A stretch of DNA of 64,000 nucleotides from Bradyrhizobium paxllaeri (GTDB lineage: Bacteria; Pseudomonadota; Alphaproteobacteria; Rhizobiales; Xanthobacteraceae): the NCBI RefSeq assembly GCF_001693515.2, contig NZ_CP042968.1, forward strand, positions 6,820,001 through 6,884,000, given 5' to 3'. The position numbers and the translations under genes are program-made. Position 1 is the stretch's first letter, and each line of letters starts with the position of its first letter. Under the pieces are notes generated by a model that had not been told where the DNA came from, made no database searches, and was given only the letters and a program-made list of their open reading frames with translations. Positions 57,985-64,000 of this stretch are shown piece after piece.

Positions 57985-58392
57985 ATGCATATGAAAAGGC
58001 TGCGCACGACACGGGCAATCGGGCTGGGACTTTGCGCCGCGCTGCTTGTCGTGACGACGGCCGGCGCACAGATGCCATTACCCGAGGCAAAGCCACCGGA
58101 CGGCGCGACGCTGTTCAAACAGCAATGCGCGACCTGCCATACCACCACCCTATTCGACGCGGTCCGCCAGGGACCGTCGCTGTTCAAAATCGTCGGCAAG
58201 TCGGCGGGCAAGGCGGACGGCTTTCGCTATTCCACCGGCTTCGCCAAGGCCGACTTCGTCTGGGACGAAGCGAAACTTGACGCCTATCTCGCCAACCCGC
58301 AGGCGACGATCCCAGGCTCCATCATGGCCTACCGCCAGCCCAAGGCGGAGACTCGCGCCGCCATCATCGCCTATCTGAAGGAGCTGAACTGA
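57985..58392 (+). CDS. Monohaem cytochrome c, secreted
   Basis: 135 residues. Signal peptide (to about AGAQ), one haem site CATCH and a likely axial Met in GSIMAYR. A second ATG two codons in is an alternative. Class I fold with LFKIVGKSAG and YRQPKAETRAAIIAYL near the C-terminus. Probably the electron acceptor of the GMC dehydrogenase encoded three genes later. The next gene starts at the base after its stop. Confidence 0.92.
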   Translation: MHMKRLRTTRAIGLGLCAALLVVTTAGAQMPLPEAKPPDGATLFKQQCATCHTTTLFDAVRQGPSLFKIVGKSAGKADGFRYSTGFAKADFVWDEAKLDAYLANPQATIPGSIMAYRQPKAETRAAIIAYLKELN

Positions 58393-58788
58393 ATGGCAAA
58401 GCCCGTTCACTCGATGATCCGCGTGCTCGACGAGGCGAAATCGCTGAACTTTTACGCGCGCGCCTTCGGGCTAGAGGTCGCCGACCATCTCAAGTTTGCG
58501 GATTTCGCGCTGATCTATCTGCGTCATCCCTCTTCGCCGTTCGAAGTCGAACTGACCGTCAATTTCGATCGCAAGGAGCCCTACGTGCTGGGCGACGGCT
58601 ATGGGCATCTCGCTGTCGTGGTCGATGATGTCGTGGCCGAACATTTGAGGTTCGAGCGCGAGAGATTGTCGCCTGGGCCGCTGCGCGACTTCAAACATGA
58701 CGGCAAGACGCTGGCGCGCTTCTTCTTCGTCGCCGACCCCGACGGCTACAAAATCGAGGTGATTCAGCGGGGTGGACGCTTCGGTTAA
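58393..58788 (+). CDS. VOC-family (glyoxalase I-like) protein
   Basis: 131 residues. Resembles lactoylglutathione lyase: MIRVLDEAKSLNFYARAFGLEV, the Glu in FEVELTVNF, the His in GYGHLAVVVDD and FFVADPDGYKIEVIQ. These supply the metal ligands of a glyoxalase-type fold. No gap separates it from the cytochrome gene. It may detoxify or isomerise a carbonyl product of the pathway; this is inference. Confidence 0.85.
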   Translation: MAKPVHSMIRVLDEAKSLNFYARAFGLEVADHLKFADFALIYLRHPSSPFEVELTVNFDRKEPYVLGDGYGHLAVVVDDVVAEHLRFERERLSPGPLRDFKHDGKTLARFFFVADPDGYKIEVIQRGGRFG

Positions 58789-58821
58789 TCGCAATCAACA
58801 AGCATTTAATGGAGGACATCC

Positions 58822-59370
58822 ATGAGAGAAGTCGATCGTCGCAGCAAGTATGACCGCCGCGTGTTCCTGAAGGGCGCGGCCACCGCGGTGCCGGCGGTTG
58901 CGATCGCTACCAGTACCGGGCTCGGTGTCAGCGACGCCTGGGCCGACGATGCAAGCACCCTGACGCCGGCGACGTTGAAGACGCTGGTGAAGATGGCGCG
59001 CGATATCTATCCGCACGACTTCCTCGGCGACAGCTACTACATTACCGCAGTCAAGCCGTGGGACGGCAAGGCGGCGAAGGATCCCGCCGTAAGGTCCTTG
59101 ATCAATGACGGTGTCGCGCAACTCGATCAGGCAGCGAACGAGCGTCACAAGGTTCCCTATGCTCAGGTCTCCTGGGAGACCGACCGCGTGGCGCTGCTGC
59201 AACGCATCGAGCAGACCCCATTCTTCCAGAAGATCCGCGGCGACCTCGTCGTCTCCCTCTACAATCAGAAAGAGGTCTGGCCGAAGTTCGGCTACGAGGG
59301 CTCCTCCGCCGAGCATGGCGGCTACATCAAGCGCGGCTTTGCCGACATCGACTGGCTCCCGAAGGCTTAG
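58822..59370 (+). CDS. Tat-exported small subunit of a GMC dehydrogenase (gluconate 2-dehydrogenase subunit 3-like)
   Basis: 182 residues. A twin-arginine signal (DRRVFLKGAAT) ends near AWADD. The mature part resembles the gamma subunit of gluconate/FAD-glucose dehydrogenases: TLKTLVKMARDIYPHDFLGDSYY, and GDLVVSLYNQKEVWPKFGYEG. Such subunits carry the large subunit across the membrane. The GMC flavoprotein gene follows 38 bp later. Confidence 0.85.
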   Translation: MREVDRRSKYDRRVFLKGAATAVPAVAIATSTGLGVSDAWADDASTLTPATLKTLVKMARDIYPHDFLGDSYYITAVKPWDGKAAKDPAVRSLINDGVAQLDQAANERHKVPYAQVSWETDRVALLQRIEQTPFFQKIRGDLVVSLYNQKEVWPKFGYEGSSAEHGGYIKRGFADIDWLPKA

Positions 59371-59408
59371 AGCGCCGCGGGCAACGAACAGTCAGGGAGG
59401 AATTCAAC

Positions 59409-60977
59409 ATGGCAAAATTCAATCTGAATGACGGTGGCGTGGTCGTGATCGTTGGCTCCGGCGCGGGCGGTGGAACGCTCGGCAATGAGCTTGCGCAAAA
59501 GGGCGTCAAGGTCGTGATCCTCGAAGCCGGGTCGCGCATCGAGATGCAGGACTTCGTCAACGATGAATGGGAGAGCTTTACCCAGCTCGCCTGGTCCGAC
59601 ATGCGCACCACATCGGGAAGCTGGCGTGTGGCCAAGGATTTCCCGAACCTTCCGGCATGGATCGTGAAGGCGGTCGGCGGCTCGACAACGCACTGGGCCG
59701 GCGCCTCGCTGCGCTTCGACGAGCATGAATTCAAGGTCAAGAGCACCTATGGCGACATCGCCGGCGCCAATTTGCTGGATTGGCCGATCACGCTCGCCGA
59801 GATGGAGCCTTGGTACGCCAAGGCCGAGGACAAGATGGGCGTCACCCGCACCAACGGCATTGCAGGGTTACCCGGCAACAACAACTTCAAGGTGATGGAA
59901 GCCGGCGCAAAGAAGCTCGGCTACAAATCCGTGCACACCGGCAACATGGCGATCAACAGCGACCCACGCGACGGGCGCGGCGCGTGCCAGCAGATCGGCT
60001 TCTGCTTCCAGGGCTGCAAGTCGGGTGCGAAATGGTCCACGCTCTATACCGAAATCCCCAGGGGCGAGGCGACCGGAAATCTCGAAGTGCGCCCCAACAG
60101 CATGGTGATCAAGATCGAGCACGACGCATCAGGCAAGGTGACGGGCGTGGTCTATGCCGACGCGAGCGGCACGATGCAGCGCCAGAAGGCGCGGGTGGTG
60201 GCGGTCGCGGGTAACTCGATCGAGAGCCCGCGGCTGTTGCTCAACAGCGCCTCGAACATGTTCCCGAACGGCCTCGCCAATTCGTCCGGGCAGGTCGGCC
60301 GCAACTACATGCGGCACATGACCGGCAGCGTGTACGCCGCTTTCGAGAAGTCGGTGCACATGTATCGCGGCACCACCATGGCCGGCATCATCAAGGACGA
60401 ATCGAAGAACGACCCCAAGCGCGGCTTTGTCGGCGGCTATGAGATGGAGACGCTGTCGATCGGCGTGCCCTTCATGGCGGCGTTCCTGAATCCCGGCGCG
60501 TGGGGACGCTCCTTCACGTCGGCGATGGAGTCCTATCCGCGCATGGCCGGCATGTGGCTGGTCGGCGAGGACATGCCGCAGGAAACCAACCGCATCACGC
60601 TGGATCCGAAGGCCAAGGACAAGTTCGGCATGCCGGTAGCGAGCGTGCATTTCGACGATCATCCGAACGACGTCGCGATGCGCAATCACGCCTACAAGCA
60701 GGGTGCCGCCGTCTACGAGGCCGTCGGCGCCACCGTGACCTATCCGACGCCGCCCTACCCGAGCACGCATAATCTCGGCACCAACAGGATGAGCGAGAAG
60801 CCGAAAGACGGCGTGGTGAACAAGTTCGGCCAGACCCACGACGTCAAGAACCTGTTCATCTCCGACGGCAGCCAGTTCACCAGCGGCGCCGCCTGCAATC
60901 CGACGCTGACGATCGTCTCGCTTGCGATCCGGCAGGCGGACCACATCGCCGGCGCGATGCAGCGCAAGGAAATTTAG
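59409..60977 (+). CDS. GMC-family flavoprotein dehydrogenase, large subunit
   Basis: 522 residues, no own signal. FAD motif VIVGSGAGGGTLGNELA (about 14-29), GGSTTHWAG (about 90-98), and the C-terminal NLGTNRMSEKPKDGVV and NPTLTIVSLA. A Cys cluster, C193, C199 and C203 (C-x5-C-x3-C), recalls the 3Fe-4S site of FAD-dependent glucose and gluconate dehydrogenases. Probably exported as a complex with the Tat subunit and linked to the cytochrome c; the alcohol or sugar oxidised is unknown. Confidence 0.88.
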   Translation: MAKFNLNDGGVVVIVGSGAGGGTLGNELAQKGVKVVILEAGSRIEMQDFVNDEWESFTQLAWSDMRTTSGSWRVAKDFPNLPAWIVKAVGGSTTHWAGASLRFDEHEFKVKSTYGDIAGANLLDWPITLAEMEPWYAKAEDKMGVTRTNGIAGLPGNNNFKVMEAGAKKLGYKSVHTGNMAINSDPRDGRGACQQIGFCFQGCKSGAKWSTLYTEIPRGEATGNLEVRPNSMVIKIEHDASGKVTGVVYADASGTMQRQKARVVAVAGNSIESPRLLLNSASNMFPNGLANSSGQVGRNYMRHMTGSVYAAFEKSVHMYRGTTMAGIIKDESKNDPKRGFVGGYEMETLSIGVPFMAAFLNPGAWGRSFTSAMESYPRMAGMWLVGEDMPQETNRITLDPKAKDKFGMPVASVHFDDHPNDVAMRNHAYKQGAAVYEAVGATVTYPTPPYPSTHNLGTNRMSEKPKDGVVNKFGQTHDVKNLFISDGSQFTSGAACNPTLTIVSLAIRQADHIAGAMQRKEI

Positions 60978-60992
60978 GGCGTCAAACAAATA

Positions 60993-61034
60993 GCTGGAGC
61001 CCGGTTATGATTCTGTCAGAACCCGGGCTCCAGC
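60993..61034 (+). terminator. Strong hairpin after the GMC gene
   Basis: Perfect 12-bp arms GCTGGAGCCCGG and CCGGGCTCCAGC, 16 bp after the stop. No T run follows, so it may be a processing or attenuator-type structure rather than a classical terminator. Confidence 0.5.
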
Positions 61035-61094
61035 CAAGTGCAGCGAGAGAGACGGCGCAAAAGCGCCAATGAAACGTTTCAGTGCAGACCACGT

Positions 61095-61109
61095 GTCAGC
61101 ACCGCTGAC
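61095..61109. promoter_or_regulatory. Inverted repeat GTCAGC-ACC-GCTGAC
   Basis: Perfect 6-bp arms with a 3-nt centre, 271 bp before the serine hydrolase start. Operator-like, without an assigned regulator. Confidence 0.3.
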
Positions 61110-61379
61110 CCGCCTCTGCAAAAAATACCCGATGGAAATGCATGGCCGATCGCAGGAAATCGGCCTACGCTTCGAGACGCCCGGTCGAATGTGATGCTGA
61201 CCTGGAGCCCAACTCATTCTCCAAACTCCAGTCGCTATTGCTGTTACGGCCGCGGCGGATTTTCGTTCGCGCGACTGGCGTTGAGACCATCAGATTGGAA
61301 CCCAACTTCAATACGTTGCAACGGCTTACGTCATTCGGCGCGAAGCGCGCGATAAAACTTGGCAACGGGAGAAACGTCG

Positions 61380-62579
61380 ATGGGTAACAACTTGAAAAGC
61401 GCATGTGACGGGATCTTGCAAAGAGTCGTGACTGGCAAGGACCGCGTTCCCGGCGTCGTGGCGATGATCACGAACCGCTCGGCCAACATCTACGAAGGCG
61501 CCGCCGGCGAGCGTATCCTTGGCGCCGGCCAGGCAATGACGACAGATACCGTCTTCGCGATCTTCTCGACCACAAAAGCGATCACCGGGACAGCGATCCT
61601 GCAATGCGTCGAGGAAGGCAAGCTCGACCTGGACGCCCCGGCCAAAACCTACGTTCCCGACATCGGCAAGCTCGAGGTGCTCGACGGGTTCGGCGCTGAC
61701 GGCAAGCCAAGGCTGCGGGCGCCGAAGCGCGACATCACCACCCGCATGCTGATGCTGCACACCGCCGGCCTTGGCTACGACTTCTTCAACGCCAATTACC
61801 TGCGTTTGGCGCAGGAGCACGGCCAGCCAAGCGTGATTACCTGCTCGAAGGCGTCGCTGATGACGCCGCTGCTGTTCGATCCCGACGACAAATGGGAATA
61901 TGGCAGCAACATCGATTGGTGCGGCCAGGTCGTCGAGAGCATCCGCGGCAAGCGCCTCGGCGAGGTGATGAAGGAACGAATCTTTGCGCCGCTGGGCATG
62001 CAGGACATCGCCTTTTCGATGACGCCCTCGATGCGCGGGCGTCTCGCTGCCATTCACCAGCGCGAGGCCGACGGTTCGCTTACTCCCCTTCCCGACCTGC
62101 AATTGCCCGCCGAGCCGGAAGTCGACATGGGAGGCCATGGACTCTACGGCTCGATCGGCGAGTACATGAAGTTCATCCGCATGTGGCTCAACGACGGCGC
62201 GGGACCGCAGGGCCGCGTGCTCAAGAAGGAGACGGTCGAGTCCGCCGTCCGCAACGGCCTGCAGGCGCACCAGACCGTCACGGTGCTGCCCGGCGTCATT
62301 CCGACCTTGTCGAACGATGCCGAGTTCTTCCCCGGCCTGAAGAAATCCTGGTGCCTCACCTTCATGGTGAACGACGAGGACGCGCCGACCGGCCGGCCAG
62401 CCGGAGCGATCGGCTGGGCCGGGCTCGCCAACCTGTTTTTCTGGATCGATCGAAAGAACGGGTTCGGCGGATATTGGGCGACGCAGATCCTGCCGTTTGG
62501 CGATCCGACTTCGTTCGTCGGCTACCTGGATTTCGAGACGGCCGCCTATGCGACCGGCGAGGCGCGCGCCGCGGCATAG
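61380..62579 (+). CDS. Serine hydrolase, class C beta-lactamase/esterase family
   Basis: 399 residues, no signal peptide, so cytoplasmic. Catalytic SxxK is S63-T-T-K66 in [10 protein letters not shown]; Tyr-containing motif WEYGSNI near residue 179; [12 protein letters not shown] near the C-terminus. The absence of export argues for an intracellular ester or amide substrate rather than a beta-lactam. GGGAGAA precedes the ATG. It lies 190 bp before a Baeyer-Villiger-type monooxygenase, whose ester product it could cleave. Confidence 0.88.
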   Translation: MGNNLKSACDGILQRVVTGKDRVPGVVAMITNRSANIYEGAAGERILGAGQAMTTDTVFAIFSTTKAITGTAILQCVEEGKLDLDAPAKTYVPDIGKLEVLDGFGADGKPRLRAPKRDITTRMLMLHTAGLGYDFFNANYLRLAQEHGQPSVITCSKASLMTPLLFDPDDKWEYGSNIDWCGQVVESIRGKRLGEVMKERIFAPLGMQDIAFSMTPSMRGRLAAIHQREADGSLTPLPDLQLPAEPEVDMGGHGLYGSIGEYMKFIRMWLNDGAGPQGRVLKKETVESAVRNGLQAHQTVTVLPGVIPTLSNDAEFFPGLKKSWCLTFMVNDEDAPTGRPAGAIGWAGLANLFFWIDRKNGFGGYWATQILPFGDPTSFVGYLDFETAAYATGEARAAA

Positions 62580-62769
62580 TGCCGGGCGAGCGCGACCTGA
62601 CCGCGCCACGGCGCGCGACGCGTTCGAAACCCTGGAGAGAGCGACGGCGTCGTGAGCGCGTGCTTTGCGATGGTCCCACCAGCATGCCTGCTGCCCGCGC
62701 AGGTCGACGCCTATGCATGGCAAGAAGACGACTGAACCAGAAATGCGTGCTCACAACGGGAGGAAAGTC

Positions 62770-64000
62770 ATGACGAATGTGCAAGGCCAGCCTCAGGCGG
62801 CTGGCGCGAAAGCCGACTTCGATGCCGTCATCATCGGCGCTGGATTCTCCGGCATGTACATGCTGCATTCGCTACGCGACAAGCTCGACCTGAACGTCAC
62901 GGTGTTCGAGGCCGGCGACGGCGTCGGCGGTACCTGGTATTGGAATCGCTATCCCGGCGCACGCTGCGATTCCGACAGCTACATCTACTGTTACACGTTC
63001 GACAAGAACCTGTTGCAGGAATGGAACTGGTCCGAGCGCTATCCGGAGCAGGACGAGATCCTGCGCTACCTCGAGCACTGCGCCGAGCGCTTCGACCTGA
63101 AGCCCGACATCCAGTTCGGCAAGCGCGTCGTCGAAGTCGTCTTCGATGACGACACCGAGCTGTGGACCGTGCGCACCAACAAGGGCGATGCCGTCAAGGC
63201 CCGCTTCGTCATTCCGGCCGTCGGTGCCCTGTCGACCGCCAACATGCCGCCGATCAGGGGGCTGAGCTCTTTTGCCGGCAAGTGTTACCACACCAGCCAA
63301 TGGCCGCATGATGGCGTCGACTTCACCGCCAAGCGTGTCGGCGTCATCGGTACCGGGGCCACGGCGGTGCAGGCGATCCCGGAGATTGCGCAGCAGGCCA
63401 AGCACCTGACGGTGTTCCAGCGCACGCCAAACTTCTGCGTGCCTGCACGCAATGGCCGTGTCGATCCCGAAGTGACCAGGGCACGCAAGGCCGATTACGA
63501 CGGTATCCGCCAGCGCATCAAGGATTCCTTCTTCGGGTTCGAACTGAATTTCTTACCGAAGGCGGTGCTCGAAACAACACCCGAGGAACGCGAGCAGGAG
63601 TTCGACAGGATGTGGGACGCCGGTGGCTTCGCCTTCTGGCTCGCGAACTATCAGGACATGTTCTTCTCCAAGGAGGCGAACGATGTCATCGCCGACTACC
63701 TCAAGCGCAAGATCCACTCGATCGTCAACGACCCGGTGACCGCGGAGAAGTTGACGCCCAGGACTTATCCCTACGGCACCAAGCGCCAACCGCTCGACAC
63801 CAACTATTTTGAGACCTTCAACAAGAAGAACGTGGCACTGGTGGATGCGAGCACCGATGGACCAATCGAGGAGATCGCGCCGAATGGCATTCGCGCGGGT
63901 GGCAAGGAGTATCCGCTCGACATCATCGTCATCGCCACCGGCTTCGACGCAATGACCGGCCCCTTGAAGAACCTCGGTATCAAGGGGCGCGGCGGCAGGC
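62770..64000 (+). CDS. Flavoprotein monooxygenase, Baeyer-Villiger type, 3' partial
   Basis: 410 codons are visible; the frame is open at the right edge. First Rossmann motif IIGAGFSG (about 22-29), then GGTWYWNRYPGARCDSDS. The Baeyer-Villiger fingerprint F-x-G-x3-H-x3-W-P reads FAGKCYHTSQWP (about 168-179). A second dinucleotide site follows (VIGTGATAVQAIPEIA), and IVIATGFDAMTG. It inserts oxygen beside a ketone to form an ester or lactone, using FAD and NADPH. GGGAGGAAAG precedes the ATG. Confidence 0.92.
   Translation, partial: MTNVQGQPQAAGAKADFDAVIIGAGFSGMYMLHSLRDKLDLNVTVFEAGDGVGGTWYWNRYPGARCDSDSYIYCYTFDKNLLQEWNWSERYPEQDEILRYLEHCAERFDLKPDIQFGKRVVEVVFDDDTELWTVRTNKGDAVKARFVIPAVGALSTANMPPIRGLSSFAGKCYHTSQWPHDGVDFTAKRVGVIGTGATAVQAIPEIAQQAKHLTVFQRTPNFCVPARNGRVDPEVTRARKADYDGIRQRIKDSFFGFELNFLPKAVLETTPEEREQEFDRMWDAGGFAFWLANYQDMFFSKEANDVIADYLKRKIHSIVNDPVTAEKLTPRTYPYGTKRQPLDTNYFETFNKKNVALVDASTDGPIEEIAPNGIRAGGKEYPLDIIVIATGFDAMTGPLKNLGIKGRGGR

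Larger units (their letters stand above)
60978..61379. other. Intergenic region, GMC gene to serine hydrolase
   Basis: 402 bp without a supported gene: a long hairpin (60993-61034), an inverted repeat (61095-61109), and the presumed promoter of the serine hydrolase gene. Confidence 0.5.

Overview
The window looks like a chromosomal stretch of a GC-rich alphaproteobacterium of the Bradyrhizobium/Rhodopseudomonas type. I infer this from codon use, the alphaproteobacterial gene orders (lgt-midA-pgeF, uvrC-pgsA-moaD-moaE-prmB, ileS-lspA-secreted protein-two M16 peptidases), a type II lumazine synthase behind an FMN riboswitch, a complete aerobic carbon monoxide dehydrogenase cluster, and many short palindromic intergenic repeats. 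I see no tRNA, rRNA, CRISPR array, intact insertion sequence or phage gene. The first gene (lgt) and last gene (a Baeyer-Villiger-type monooxygenase) are cut by the window edges.

Region 1 (1-4.7 kb) holds housekeeping genes: lgt, a MidA-type methyltransferase, pgeF, a lipoprotein and prs. Region 2 (4.7-14.2 kb, all minus strand) is a form I CO dehydrogenase operon read right to left: coxC (MHYT membrane sensor with a LytTR DNA-binding domain), coxM, coxS, coxL, coxD, coxE, coxF, coxG, then a short-chain dehydrogenase. The large subunit carries the form I active-site loop with its cysteine. Between coxC and coxM lies an 8-bp direct repeat with 21-bp period wrapped around a 16-bp palindrome, a plausible CoxC site. 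Region 3 (14.3-24 kb) has ribH2 with its riboswitch, an orphan Bug-type binding protein, a large membrane protein, a YbjN-like protein, proC, a thioesterase, a tautomerase, hisS with a compositionally odd middle, and small secreted proteins.

Region 4 (23.6-28.7 kb) has two tandem branched-chain aminotransferases facing a MarR regulator / OmpR-type response regulator / histidine kinase operon. Region 5 (28.8-33.8 kb) holds secreted and envelope proteins (DUF3617, RNase T2, an Omp25-like barrel), rlmJ, a cold-shock protein and a decayed RTX fragment. Region 6 (34-45 kb) has uvrC-pgsA-moaD-moaE-prmB, an omega-aminotransferase, a degenerate EAL protein, a HAD protein, a CheY-like regulator, ribF and a hexapeptide acetyltransferase. 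MoaD/MoaE (molybdopterin) and RibF (FAD) make cofactors that CO dehydrogenase needs.

Region 7 (45.2-53 kb) is ileS, with an unusual ~170-residue lysine/alanine-rich tail, then lspA, a secreted protein and an active/inactive M16 peptidase pair. Region 8 (53-58 kb) has an orphan ABC binding protein with an alpha/beta hydrolase opposite a MarR regulator whose promoter holds two 19-bp direct repeats, then arfB, an ECF sigma factor and a DUF2892 protein. Region 9 (58-64 kb) resembles a catabolic island: cytochrome c, VOC protein, Tat-exported small subunit, GMC flavoprotein, cytoplasmic serine hydrolase and Baeyer-Villiger-type monooxygenase. Together these could oxidise an alcohol to a ketone, convert it to an ester and hydrolyse it.
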